Source of the DNA: Eutreptiella sp. 'Long Island Sound 2002'
Taxonomy: Eukaryota > Euglenozoa > Euglenophyceae > Eutreptiales > Eutreptiaceae
Length of the DNA stretch: 64,000 nt
NCBI GenBank assembly: GCA_964036045.1
Contig: OZ038389.1
Location: forward strand, 37,705,998 to 37,769,997
Reading direction: 5' to 3'
The position numbers were made by a program, and so were the translations under genes. Under the pieces are notes generated by a model. It was not told the origin of the DNA and made no database searches. It saw nothing but the letters and a program-made list of their open reading frames with translations. Positions 10,707 to 22,672 of the stretch are shown piece after piece. Numbering within the stretch: the stretch's first letter is position 1; every line of letters begins with the position of its first letter.

Positions 10707-11881
10707 ATACGTGTAGCGGAGTGCCAAACAGGAGTGTCATACACCACAAAGCGACTTGTGCTACGTGCAGGAGATCGCGGGGGAACTGGAAACGGTGCAT
10801 TTTTGTACTTCAAGTAATTGGCGAACATCTCGGTGCGGAATGCAAATATCCCACTTGTAACCAAATCCGTGGGTGGCACGCCAAACAAAGTCTGTGTACG
10901 TATCTCGTCAGTATTGCGTGGAACCGTAAACTTGTGTCCCCCAACTATTGGGCCCGAAAGGAGTTGACCACACCGGTAGCAAAGTGCATCAAAAAGTGGT
11001 GAGTACAAAGTGTCCAAACCATCAAGCCAATACTCTCGAACTGACTTCAAAGAAATGTTGGACGGCGATGATGCATTAGCACGGAACAACTCCCGAGACA
11101 CTGTACAAACAACCCCGCAATGACGACGCCTCAATGCCTTGATGTGCTGCTTCTCTGGCGTATTGCCGTGTCCACCAACGATGCCCTTCTTCCGTTGCGA
11201 TTCTGGCGTGTTGTTTATGCCTCCGAAGGAACCCTTGGCCGCTTGGGACTCTGCGGTGTTTTTCTTGCCCTTGTCGGCTTGGGACTCTGAGGTGTTCTTC
11301 TTGCCTCCACAAGACCCCTTGGCCGCTTGCGACTCCGCGGTGTTCTTCTTGCCTCCAGCTGAACCCTTTGCCGCCTGGGACTCCGCGGTGTTCTTTTTGC
11401 CCTTGATGGCTTGGGACTCCGCGGTGTTTTTCTTGCCCTTGTCGGCTTGGGACTCCGAGGTGTTCTTCTTGCCTCCACAAGACCCCTTGGCCGCTTGCGA
11501 CTCCGCGGTGTTCTTGTTGCCTGCAGCTGAACCCTTTGCCGCCTGGGACTCCGCGGTGTTCTTTTTGCCCTTGATGGCTTGGGACTCCGCGGTGTTTTTC
11601 TTGCCCTTGTCGGCTTGGGACTCCGAGGTGTTCTTCTTGCCTCCACAAGACCCCTTGGCTGCTTGGGACTCAGGAGTATTCAAACTTGCCACCGTCGATG
11701 CTTGGATCCCAAGTGCGGCGCGCTTTTGCAATCGCTTCATCAGCGTGGCGCGCAACTGCGCATGTCGCCGACGGATGGTAGGCGGGGGGACTTCGCTATG
11801 CAGCTTGATGAACTCGGCCACCGGGAAGTCAATGTCTGTGTCCAAGCATTGTTGCAACTCGTGCTCCCAGCAATTTGACAT
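10707..11881 (-). pseudogene. Helitron-like Rep/helicase gene, N-terminal part, cut by gypsy insertion (left copy)
   Basis: ATG at 11,881 on the minus strand. The frame runs into the gypsy LTR at 10,706 and ends 37 codons later at 10,595 inside the LTR. The protein has a basic N-terminus, then about eleven tandem NTxESQxxKG units, then a segment with a C-x2-C pair (CYRCG). It is the mirror of 30,328-31,502, where the downstream half of the gene is still present beyond the retroelement. The intact gene would be the N-terminal section of a Helitron-type replication protein, a family that mobilises DNA by rolling-circle replication. Family assignment rests mostly on the downstream half at 48,617-51,884. 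Confidence 0.7.
11215..11690 (-). repeat. In-frame VNTR coding NTxESQxxKG units (left copy)
   Basis: Tandem units of about 36 and 48 nt are arranged in a higher-order pattern, with linkers KGKK, KGSAGG and KGSCGG. The same array occurs at 30,536-30,994. All units keep the reading frame. Confidence 0.85.
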
Positions 11882-12880
11882 GGTGCGAAATAAAAGGTAA
11901 CTCCGTTAAGAGTACACCTATACTCCAAATCCAACTGCCGAGAGCAAAAAAAAACATTAGTTGGGAAAAAACAAAGTGACTACTACGGGGGTAGAAGCAT
12001 CATTGATAATGTTGGTGACGCCTATACTTGTACAGCCTCAAACCCAACCGGATGGCAGTATCTTGTTTTGCGTTGGTGGGCCTTACTTATCCTCCCAAAG
12101 AATGAGCCCCATTCCTACCCACTAGTACCCCAGCCCAAACGGAACCTAACCTTTTGGTACCCGTGGAACAACAAAGCACACAAACGGCAAAACACAGCAG
12201 GGAACTACTCGTCCCTCTTGTACCAAACACTCCAGCCTATTGTTGCAACTCTTGCCTCTTGATTAGACATGGCGTGAATGTGAAGGTAACTTTTTTAAGA
12301 GTACACCTGTACTCCAAGTCCAAACACTAAGAGCAACGGGCAGAGAGGAACAAAGCACACAAACGGCAAAACACGGCAAAGAACTACTCCTCCCTCTTGT
12401 ACCAACTCTTGCTCCCATGATTAGACATGCCGTGAATGTGGAGGTAACTCCGTTAAGAGTACACTTGTACTCCAAGTCCAATCACTAAGAGCAAAAGGCA
12501 CGAAAGAACAAAGCACACAAATGGCAAAACACGACAAGGAACTACTCGTCCCTCTTATACCTGGCGTGAATGTGAAGGTAACTCCGTTAAGAGTACACCT
12601 GTACTCCAAGTCCACTCACTAAGAGCAAAGGGCACGGAAGAATAACGCACACAAACGGCAAAAAAAGACAAGGAACTACTCGTCCCTCTTGTATCAAACA
12701 CTCCACACTATTTTTGCAAGTCCTGCTCCCATCATTAGACATGGCGTGAATGTGAAGGTAACTCCGTTAAGAGTACACCTGTACTCCAAGTCCACTCACT
12801 AAGAGCAAAGGGCACAATGAACGAAGCACACAGACGGCAAAACACAGCAAGGATGACTCATCCCTCGGTACCAAAAGGGA
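11882..12880 (-). promoter_or_regulatory. Tandem promoter/5'-end copies of the Helitron-like gene (left copy)
   Basis: Five copies of a 31-nt block, on the minus strand GGAGTACAGGTGTACTC followed by TTAACGGAGTTACC, lie at 11,896-11,926, 12,285-12,315, 12,443-12,473, 12,577-12,607 and 12,757-12,787. The innermost copy stands 13 nt before the real ATG. The outer copies are followed by degenerate versions of the start of the gene and soon reach stops. The mirror array is at 29,395-30,327. This looks like serial duplication of the transcription-start region. Confidence 0.6.
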
Positions 12881-12889
12881 CACAAAATT

Positions 12890-13716
12890 TCACTTGTTTT
12901 TGTCCCATAGTGGCCCATTTTCAAGGCATTTTGAGATGCTCCATGGGCCACAACGCCCGATCTTGGGTTCAAAACAGGCTAAAAACACTTTTCTGAGCCT
13001 CCCAAATGGCCCGTGATCACTTTCAAAAAATTGCTTTTTCACCCAGTTTTGACCCATTTTTGGTGGTGAACCAGCCCCTTTTTAAGGCATTTTGGGATTT
13101 TCCGTGGGCCAAAACGCGGCACCACGGGCTCAAAATGGGTCCAAACCACTTGTTTGAGCATCCCGAATGGTCCAGGATCACTTTTGGAAAAACGCGGTTT
13201 TCACCCATTTTTGACCCATTTTTGGTCCCAAAACGGCCCATTTTCAAGGCATTTTGGGATTTTTCGTGGCCCATAACGCACCACCAGGGGCTCAAAACGG
13301 CCTAAAAACACTTCTCTGAACATCCTAAGTGGTCTAGGAACAACTTCGGAAAAAATGATTTTTTTCGCCCCGGGGACCCTGGTGGACCCACCGTTGGCCC
13401 CCAACGTGCGCGGGCCGGGCTGCCCTCCGGCTCCACCAAGTGACCACTGGTACGGGGGTGTGAGTGGCTCGTTGGGCCATTCTGAGGCTTGGAAACCACA
13501 AAAACTGGGGGCTTGCGGGTGGACTAGGCGCCCTTGGAATTCGGATTTGAGCCACGTAGCCCAAGATACGGCCCGTGCTTGGTTTCGGGGTGTTGGTGCG
13601 CATTGCGCAGGTTTTTGGGGCTTTTTGGCGCCTTTTTGGGCCGTTTCTCGGACATATCGTGGAATTGAAGGGCACTAGAGAGCTCTTTGACACGGTGAAG
13701 TGAAGCCGCACGTGCG
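12890..13716 (-). repeat. About 1-kb interspersed repeat with 161-bp satellite units (left arm, cut by gap)
   Basis: This is the mirror of 28,494-29,330. The inner part is built of units of about 161 bp, each with phrases such as CCAAAATGCCTTGAAAATGGG and GCTCAAACAAGTGG. The outer part is a unique block interrupted by the assembly gap at 13,717. A diverged copy in opposite orientation follows the gap. No gene was seen; open frames here are by-products of the repeat. Confidence 0.8.
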
Positions 13717-13916
13717 NNNNNNNNNNNNNNNNNNNNNNNNNNNNNNNNNNNNNNNNNNNNNNNNNNNNNNNNNNNNNNNNNNNNNNNNNNNNNNNNNNNN
13801 NNNNNNNNNNNNNNNNNNNNNNNNNNNNNNNNNNNNNNNNNNNNNNNNNNNNNNNNNNNNNNNNNNNNNNNNNNNNNNNNNNNNNNNNNNNNNNNNNNNN
13901 NNNNNNNNNNNNNNNN
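13717..13916. other. Assembly gap of exactly 200 N
   Basis: There are 200 unresolved bases where the left arm meets an oppositely oriented copy of its own terminal repeat. The round size suggests a placeholder. The missing sequence is expected to include the counterpart of 28,290-28,493. Confidence 1.
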
Positions 13917-14880
13917 TCATCTTGGAGCCCAGATGGTGGCCTTGCCAAATCCAAGTTGTGGGCCAGAAACTCACCGGTGGCGGCACGGGGCGGGGGCGCC
14001 AACTCGGGAGGTGCCCTCCCAAATCTGCGCAGTTTTGGGCCAAAAACAGCCATTTTTCGCCCAAAACAGCCCTAGTAAGGGTGCAAAACAGCCGAACGAA
14101 GGCATACGGCTGCTACATCCACGTGCGGATCGACTTTCTCATGACGAAGGGACCTTTGGTGCCCTCTAACTCCACGATATGTCCGAGAAACGGCCCAAAA
14201 TGGCGCCAAAAAGCCCCAAAATCTGCGCAATGTGCACCAGCACCCCGAAACCAAGAACGAGCCGTATCTTGGGCTACGTGGCTCAAAAACGAATTCCGAG
14301 GGCACCTAGTCCACCCGCAACCCCCCACTTTTTATGGTTTCCAAGCCTCAAAATCGCCCAACAAGACGCCTAGACCCCCGTACTAGTGGTCACTTGGTGC
14401 AGCCGGAGGGCCGGCTAGCCCACACACAGTGGGGGCCAACGGGGGTCCACCAGGGTCCCCAGGGTGAAAAAAATGATTTTTTCCAAAGTTGTTCCTAGAC
14501 CACTTGGGATGCTCAAACAAGTGGTTTTAGGCCGTTTTGAGCCCGTGGTGGCGCGTTTTGGCACATGGAAAATCCCAAAATGCCTTGAAAATGGGCCGTT
14601 TTGGACCAACAATGGGTCAAAAATGGGTCCAAAACGCGTTTCTCCAAAAGTGATCCTGGACCATTTATGATGCTCAAACAAGTGGTTTTAGCCCATTTTG
14701 AGCCCGTGGCGACGCGTTTTGGCCCATGGAAAATCCCAAAATGCCTTGAAAATGGGCCATTTTGGGACCAAAAATGGGCCAAAAATGGGTCAAAAACGCG
14801 TTTTTCCAAAAGTGATCCCGGACCATTTGGGATGCTCAAACAAGTGTTCTTAGCCCGTTTTGAGCCCGTTTTGATGGAGT
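13917..14880 (+). repeat. Diverged third copy of the arm-end repeat with 161-bp units
   Basis: It starts TCATCTTGGAGCCCAGATGG, as 28,293 does, and shares the same order of blocks with many substitutions. Two to three units with a period of 161-162 bp are visible: the phrase GCTCAAACAAG recurs near 14,511, 14,672 and 14,834. It is inverted relative to 12,890-13,716. Confidence 0.8.
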
Positions 14881-14983
14881 TTAGCCCCTTCCACCACATG
14901 TATGCACCACTTTGTGCCCTTCGCACGTACCTTAGAGCCGTGTGGTGGAGCCACCTAGAGTTGGGAGAGGGGTGTGGATTAGA

Positions 14984-15590
<607 letters not shown>

Positions 15591-15758
15591 CTTCAGTCTT
15601 CGAACGAAGATTCGAATCTTCGAACGAAGATTCGAATTCGAAGACTGTATTTGCTTTAATCGCAATTCAATTAAATCCAATTGAATCCAAGCTGCTGGAG
15701 AGAATTGCCGCAAAAGCGCAGCAGCAGCAGCGCGCGCACCAGATTGACAGGCGATTGC

Positions 15759-15821
15759 CGCAGACTTGTGCCAGAAAAACGCAGATTTGTGCCAGAGAGA
15801 CGCAGATTTGTGCCAGAAAGA
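15759..15821 (+). repeat. Three 21-bp subterminal tandem repeats
   Basis: Units CGCAGAYTTGTGCCAGARARA at 15,759, 15,780 and 15,801 lie between the TIR and the gene. Subterminal arrays of this type often bind the transposase; that role is inferred here. Confidence 0.7.
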
Positions 15822-15882
15822 AGGGTTTTTTTTGTTTTTTCAACTGATTTGTTGTATTTTTAAGGGTGTCACTGTTTGACCA

Positions 15883-18800
15883 ATGGTGCAACTTGGAATT
15901 ACGCTCAAAAACGCGGTAGGCACGACGAATGCTTATAGCCAGGACGTTGAGGACGCGCTTGTGCAATTTTTCACCTCCTCCGGCCTGGGACGCCAGCTTT
16001 TACACTCAATCTACACACGAGTCAACCCAGGCGCTGACAAGCAGAGATTGAATCAACTTCTACGGTGGCACAGCGATGCTCAATGCTCGCCTGAAGAAGC
16101 AGTCGCTTTGCTTCTCGATTTGGGAATCCCTAGACGCCGCCTTCGGGTTCTATCGCGCTTTATTTCCAAGCGTGCGGACGTATGGTACAAACAGACTGGC
16201 CTAAGGTTTGGGAAACCAATGCCAGGCCGCCGGAGAGTCAACTTGGCTTGGAAAAGGATGAAGGAGCCCCTGCACCTTGTTGGCCACATCGACAAGAAAA
16301 CTGGCATCCGAAATGTCTCCTGGCCGTTTGATCACTGGATCAACTACGTTTTCACACAGCCTTGCCTCTATGAAACTCTACAGCCCGGCAAAGATGGGTT
16401 GGTTTTCATTGTGAGTGGCGATGGTTATCCTGTTGCGGGTGTAAGCTGGACTCAGCTTACCATTCGCATCCGAAATCATGAGCATCTAGCCTGCAATGCA
16501 GCACACATTTGGGTTTTAGAGCTGGCATACTGTGGTGACTCCAATCTGAAGGATTTGCGCCGGGTCTGGAAAAAGAATCTGAGGGTGTGTTATTTCTTCG
16601 AATATTGCCTTCGTTCGAACCTTCGAACGTTCGAACGAAGCTTTTCCTTCGAACGAACATGTTTTTCGAACAAAATTTTGATTGCGCTTTGTACGCTACT
16701 AGGTCCTGCAGCGGATCATAACTACGCGATCCGTCATCATGAAGGGCGCACGCTGTGCGGCAAGTGTTATGCTGGGCGGGGATTTACCGTTTTTGAAGAA
16801 GTTTTTGGGACTTACTGAGCATTGGTATATACCGTCAGCTCACAACTTGGGCCTTTGGAACCCTCTCAAGAGGCGGTACCTGGGCTGTCACCGGCGCAGA
16901 ACGCGCACGGGTGATGCGTCCCGACTTGGCAAGACCCCTATCTGCAAGGGAGCTCGTGGCTGCGCTTCGGAACCTTTGCTTCAAGTGCCACGACACCATG
17001 CCATTATTTGTGTTCTTCATATGCTTATGCGAATTGGTGCTTTGGTTGGGGAATACTTGGAAAGGCTATGCTTGTCCGCCAGCAGGGAAGCACGCAACGC
17101 TATCAATAACATGCTGAAGATTGCTCTGTGTGGTTGGCAGCTAGGTGGAACTTGTAGACCTGATGGAGAAGAAACCAAGCGTTTGTTTTTTATATGGGAT
17201 GGTATTGCTCATGTTTTGGGGTTGGCCGACGAGCACTTGGGTAACCAGGCTGTCATGCGGTTGCGGGACGTGATGCAACGGCTCTATCGCACCTATCAGC
17301 GCATCGACATTGACCTCCCAGCGGACTGTCGGCAGGCGGCCTGGGAATTTCGCGCACACTGTTTGCCTGATACCCGTTCTCATTATCTGATAATCTTGCA
17401 GTTCGATGTGCCCAGAATCCTAGAGGCGATAGCACCTTACGGGCTTGGGATGTACTGCCAGGACTTGGCTGAATCAACGAATGCCAAGCTAAAAGATTTC
17501 TACTTGCAGTTCACAAACAGAGGGGGCAGCACCACAGATGACTACCAGCTCTCTGCTCTACTACAAACCATGGAGCATGCCTTCTTGTACACGCACTCCC
17601 ATATTGTAGCTCACGGTACAACGCGCCCGGTCTCTTGCCCAAACGCTGCATTGTTCGAATCCTTAATAGACGATGCCGCTCAATGGTGCTGACAAAGGAA
17701 GACAAGGCCGATGTCGCAAGACTGGTGGCGGTATGTGTTATTTTCCAAGCCCTGCAGGCATGCGTTGTAGTCCTTCGAATTTAGTCTTCGTTCGAATCTT
17801 CGAATCCTCGAACGAACTCTCGTTCGAAGATTTTTCTTCGTTCGAATATTCGAATCTTCGTTCGAAGATATGTTTCGAATCTTTCGCGCTGTGCTCAGGA
17901 GTTGCTTCAGGCGCACCCAACTTCTGCCCCAGCGTCACGATCAGCGCCAGGAACACCTTCCCAGAGTAGTACACAACTGGCTCAGCACCCAGCGCCGCAG
18001 CGTTCAGCGGATTTGGAGCCGTCACCATCCCCTTCTCGCCGTTTGGATGACCCGCTAGATTTTGGATCCCAGGATTCAGAAGAATATGATCCGGATTACG
18101 TGGTGGTGAACGAAGTGTTCGATGTCAGCGCCGAGTTCGACACTTGCCGCCAGGTAATCGTTGAATCCGGAGTCACCCGCCCTTACCTTGACCTCATTCT
18201 AGGGAAATCCGTACCCAATCCGCATACGCTCATTTTCGGGGACCCGAAGTACGCTTGGCTTACGCCACTGTCAACCTATGGGCGCTGTTTCGGAAAGTGT
18301 TTATCAGCCGATTACAAAGATGTGGCTGTGGAGAGGGACTTGCCTTGTGCACTGGTCGCCCGCGCCTTCCCCTTCGCAGTCCCGAACAAAAAAGGCACCC
18401 CAACCCCGATAATACGTATGCTTGCGCTTGTTTGGCACGCCTACGGCGCAGTGGAGAGCTGGCGTGAAGACCGTACCGTGATGCTCAGATTCCCCTCCTC
18501 AGAGCCCCCAGGGTGGGGCAAATGTACATCAACGGGCCGCTTGAAAGGCGTCAAGGTCACCGCTCAGGCGCGGGGTGGTGGTGAGGCAGCCCAGACGGAC
18601 GAAGGAGCGCAGCAAGCCGGGGGAGTACAACAATTGCAAAGCACAACACCGGCGAAGTGGCAGACGGTGCTCCAGGCAGCAGTCGCAGCAGGAGTGCAGC
18701 ATGGCTACATGGGAGGGGACATTCCTGAATGGGAGGTACCGCATTTACCTTGTAGCTGAGCGCTTTTGACCATGCATGCGTCCTCTACGTTATTCTTCGA

Positions 18801-19933
18801 AAAACATTCTTCGTTCGAAGAAAAAAACGTTCGTTCGAACATTCGAATCTTCGAACGAAGATTGTATTCGAAGTCTTTTACCGCTCCACTGCCCACAGGT
18901 TGCAGCAACGCAAACCAGCGCCGTTGGCGTCAGGTGGAAGCTTCAGCTACCAAGTCGTGGAATTGAGACGACCGTGACTGCGGGCAGCCTGCTCAACGAC
19001 CTCCTAACGAAGCCTGCGAGAGCACTGACGGTCCTCGGAGCACTCCAAAACCATGAAGAAGGTCGCAGAAAGGTGAAGTCGATGCCAACGTGGGTCAACC
19101 TGAGCCAGGGTGGTTCCACGTTGCATTCCCCTGAGGCAACCGAAAAAAAAGCGTCGACGACCAGAGCTGGTGTGCGGGGCAAAGATCCACAACCCGTTGT
19201 GTCCGGAAGACGGGCAAAGAACCTTGCCGAGATTCTCTCGTCTTACAAGAAGACAAAGAAGCCGAAGAAGAGACCACGAGCGAAGCCAGCGGCTAAGGAA
19301 CCTCCGAAGAAAAAGGCAAGGCTGCTGCCGGGTGAGAGTTCGGAGAGTGAGGAGTTCGAAGAGACTGAAGAAGATGAGGAGGAGGAGCCGCCTTCCGGAG
19401 ATGAGGAGGAGGAGCCGCCTGCCCGAGATGATGACGATGAAGACGAAACCCAGGAGACACAGATTCCAGACCGAGGGGCACTGCCGTGGGCATGGCTTCC
19501 CCTCCAACAAGAGGACCAGTGGGGAGCGTGGAGAGGAGTGCCGATTTCGAATTGGCGCCCCTGGCGAACGGAGATACCCAGAGACATCCTGCAGCAGAAG
19601 ACCAAACTGGGCCGTGCCGGTACAATCTTTTGGGTCCCTGCAGACTACAACTCTGCCATGTGGCATTCTGTGGGGGAGTATTGTGTTGCGGCCCGAAGCT
19701 ACGCAACGGAGGAGGAGTGCAAAAACGCGGCGGCAGTGGCGTCGGCAACCGGTGGCGTGCCAGCTCCAAGTGCCAGGAAGAAGAAAGTGAAGGCAAAGAG
19801 GCCAAAGAAGAAGAAGAAGACGCCAACGAAGAGTGGTGGAAAGCAAGAAGAAGAAGATGCCGGAGAGGGAGACAAAGAGGATACGGAAAAGAAAGACGAG
19901 GTTGCAGTACTAGTGTCAGGCAGTGAGTCATGA
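15883..19933 (+). CDS. Multi-exon DDE-like transposase candidate (4 exons, one frame lesion)
   Basis: Inferred exons: 15,883-16,584, 16,712-17,730, 17,899-18,735 and 18,899-19,933; all junctions are phase 0. The ATG at 15,883 follows an in-frame TGA. Exon 1 has SGDGYP (D at about residue 180). Exon 2 has GGDLPFLKKFLGL (D about 258), LHMLMRI, and CQDLAESTNAK (E about 488). Together these resemble the D-D-E catalytic layout of RNase H-fold transposases with an insertion before E. Exon 4 encodes a long acidic and lysine-rich tail. Near the end of exon 2 the frame must change: the frame used upstream stops at 17,690-17,692 while coding-like sequence (LTKEDKADVARLVA) continues in another frame to the donor at 17,731. 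This suggests a small indel or assembly error. Location inside matching TIRs supports a transposase role. The family is unassigned. Confidence 0.6.
16585..16711 (+). other. Intron 1 with TTCGAA hairpin (127 nt)
   Basis: Starts GTGTGTTATTTC, ends CCTGCAG. Removing it joins two open frames in phase 0 and eliminates the stop at 16,700. It contains a 12-bp inverted repeat, 16,609-16,620 with 16,629-16,640, built from CTTCGTTCGAAC. Confidence 0.65.
17731..17898 (+). other. Intron 2 with TTCGAA hairpins (168 nt)
   Basis: Starts GTATGTGTTATTTT, similar to intron 1, and ends GTGCTCAG. Removal joins ...ARLVA to ELLQAHP in phase 0. Several overlapping CTTCGTTCGAAT and ATTCGAATCTTCG inverted repeats occupy 17,775-17,875. 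Confidence 0.6.
18736..18898 (+). other. Intron 3 with TTCGAA hairpins (163 nt)
   Basis: Starts GTACCGCATTTACC, ends TGCCCACAG, phase 0. Removal avoids the stop at 18,757. The palindromes CTTCGTTCGAAG and ATCTTCGAACGAAGAT lie at about 18,800-18,870. An alternative acceptor is the next CAG, a few bases downstream. Confidence 0.6.
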
Positions 19934-20266
19934 GCCAGGACTCAGAGAGCTACATTGGACAGGGACATTGGTGGTTCTGCGGTTCTGTTGTTGCCTGTAT
20001 GTGCATTTGTAAACGCCGCGTCTTTTTCTTCGAAAAATATCTTCGTTCGAACATTCGAAGGTTCGTTCGAAGAAAAGTCCACCACATTTCGAAAACACAT
20101 TTTCAGGGCATTCAGGTGGTTGCAGGCTGAATCTGAAGAACCAAACCCTCAAAAATACCTGTGTTGAGCATTTTATCGCAATGTTTGCAGCAAAACGGCC
20201 ACAACAAAGGCGTTCGAACAGTTCAAAACTTTTCTTCGTTCGAAGAAATAATCTTCGTTCGAAGGT
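19934..20266 (+). other. 3' subterminal region of the transposon with a fourth TTCGAA island
   Basis: After the exon-4 stop, another TTCGAA island at about 20,028-20,080 and one at 20,215-20,266 lead into the right TIR. A donor-like GTGAGT at 19,923 and acceptor-like CAGs at 20,106-20,125 could define a further intron, but no joined frame is compelling. Confidence 0.45.
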
Positions 20267-20306
20267 TTCGTTCGAAGAAAATACCCCCAGTGGTGGGTCT
20301 CATGGG
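20267..20306 (-). repeat. Right terminal inverted repeat
   Basis: Reverse complement of 15,551-15,590 with two 3-nt gaps; it ends ...GTCTCATGGG at the border with the TA tract. Confidence 0.85.
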
Positions 20307-20414
<108 letters not shown>

Positions 20415-21837
20415 ATAGTCATAGTCATAACCACTTATCATGCCGTCTACTGGAGTTACCGGGCATCTCGCGCCAACAGGTGGTTCCTGCCTCGCTCGAT
20501 CCCGTGGGTCCCAGGGCTGCCTGAGGTGGCCCACAGCATGACGGAGGACCCAGAGGACCGGGGATACCGGGCAACCAGGCTTTGGGGGCAGTGGCAACTG
20601 CAAAGCGTTAGCATTAGCAACGGCGACGGACGCTGGCCCGTTTGTTCGCCGGGGGTAAGGGGGCAAGGCAAAGCAGCGCAGCAGCATCGCAACAAGCAGA
20701 AAGCAAGGGCACCTCTGTCCGTTGCAATGCAGCAACCAAGGAACAAAGCAGCACGCATGCGGCGAAGCGAGAGCTGTCCCTCCATCGTTCACGTTGCCCC
20801 GCCACTGTGGAGACACCCAACACCCATGACCCCACGTAATCCATTGTCTTCCGCGTCCTCGAAACTGCCCACCACCCCCGACTCCACGTATCCCTCTGCC
20901 AGCACGCACTAGCCTGTATGTGCACAGCCAGGATTTCTGGGAGGCTCCAGCCTAGCCTGGCCCTCAGCTGTCATCGCCCCCATGTCTCCACATTGTACGC
21001 CATCTTCCCACCGCACCAGCCCCCTAGTATAGTACAGAAACACGTTAACAACTCCACGTCCCCGTGGCCCCGTGCTGCCCCCACACCCCAGATATATACC
21101 ATGCTGGCATCCCATGTCAGGGGCCAGCGCCCAGTCTGCATCGAGGCATTCACTTGCCCACATATAATATATCTTGAGGGTCTACAGGGGGGGACGCCGG
21201 CCGCTTTGCGACGGGAGTGGCGCAACCCGTGAATATCGCTGGCTGGGATTCGGGCTGGTGGGTGCCGTAGCTTGGTTATCGACCCCCTGTAGGGGTACCC
21301 ACCAGAGGCTCGCCCCGGGCCGTGGTTACCAGGTGCACCTCATCTGGCCCACATACTATGCCCTGGCGCCTACCCTTGACCCTTACCTGCACTGATTGGC
21401 CAGCTTCCGTGGTTGCGCCTCTTCCGCCACAGCAGCGGCCAGGCCGCAGGTTCGGCCCCCACCGACGACGTGGCGAGCCTACTTATAGCATTGGCCCGCG
21501 CGTCACCCCCCGGACCACTCAGCACGCCGCTCCCCTGCCCTCCTCGCCTCTAGCCGACCGGACTGGTGCCCCCCAGGGGTAAGCTGTTACAGTGGTGAGG
21601 CGACTGCATACTCTTCACTACGACGCCGCGCAGTACCGCCGTTGCCATGCCGACGCCACCTGCTAGCCGCCACGACACTCACCACTGCAACCACAAGGCC
21701 AAGGTCAGAGGTTAGACTATGTACATGCCCGCAGGCACGGTCCCTCTAGTTTGTTAACGGGGCCAGGGGATGCCCCCGCGCTCCCCCTGAGTTGTTAGAG
21801 GGGTCAGGGGGACACCCCAGTACCTCCATGCATCCCC

Positions 21838-22070
21838 GTGCTCCCCCACTGTACGGTTCCCCAGTACCGCCGCGTTCCCCCACCGTACGGACTCCTGTAC
21901 CGCCGCATACCCCCACCATACGGTCCCCTGTACCGCCGCGTACACCCCCACGATGTCAGTACACCGTCATCTGGAACTTCCCCGCTGCTCCCCCACTGCA
22001 CGGCTCCCCAGTACCGCCGCGTACCCCCGCCTTACGGATCCCAGTACCGCCGCGTTGACCCCCAAGACTC
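21838..22070 (-). repeat. GC-rich minisatellite in the LINE 3' UTR
   Basis: About six imperfect units of roughly 36-40 bp with the phrases GTACCGCCGCGT, CCCCCACCGTACGG and TCCCCAGTACC. It lies within the transcribed 3' part of the LINE and is absent from the short copy at 53,777-54,698. Confidence 0.75.
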
Positions 22071-22672
22071 CAGTACTCCGCCACCTGGAACTCCACGTGC
22101 CCCCTGTGAGCGCTCCCTCCAGGCTGCCATGCCGTCTCCACGACGCTCGCCATACTGTCCCCCTGACGACCCCACCGTCATAACCTGCCACGCACACATC
22201 TTCGCCCCGTCGCCGCTCCTGGGGCCTGCAGGCGGACCCCGCAACCCCGTGTAACACTCCCAGGGGGCGCCGCAGCGCTGTAACCCCCAAACAACTCCGT
22301 GCACCCCCGGTGTATCCCGAGCAACCACTCCCAAGACTGCCGTAGCCGGGCCGCCAGTAGAGACCCCGGTGCCATGGGAATACCCTACAGGGGTTTGGGC
22401 CTTATTACCCTGGTCGGGACGACCCATGACACCTCACTGTTGTATGCGGCGACCCGGGGCAGGCGGGTGAAGCATCCCTGTCCGACCCTCATGCACGGGG
22501 GCAGTACGGCTCACCATCAGGCCGGCACGACCTGTCACATCGCGTTGGCCGTCATACGCCGCCTGCCAGTACCGCACAATCAGGCCGCGTAGGCACTGCT
22601 TCTCTGGCGCCACTCCCTCCGCTGCGTCCAGCGTAGGGATGGTAGCTGGTGCACCCACTATTCCCCTCCCCA

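Noticed and set aside
11139-11900. Antisense frame with repeated AWDSAVFFLP units (also 30,231-31,070)
   Set aside because: Complement of the NTxESQxxKG array; the sense frame has an ATG with the conserved upstream motif and a continuing Helitron-like protein.
17640-17680. GTTCGAATCC resembling a tRNA T-arm
   Set aside because: No acceptor stem, D-arm or anticodon arm around it; it lies in the transposase exon.
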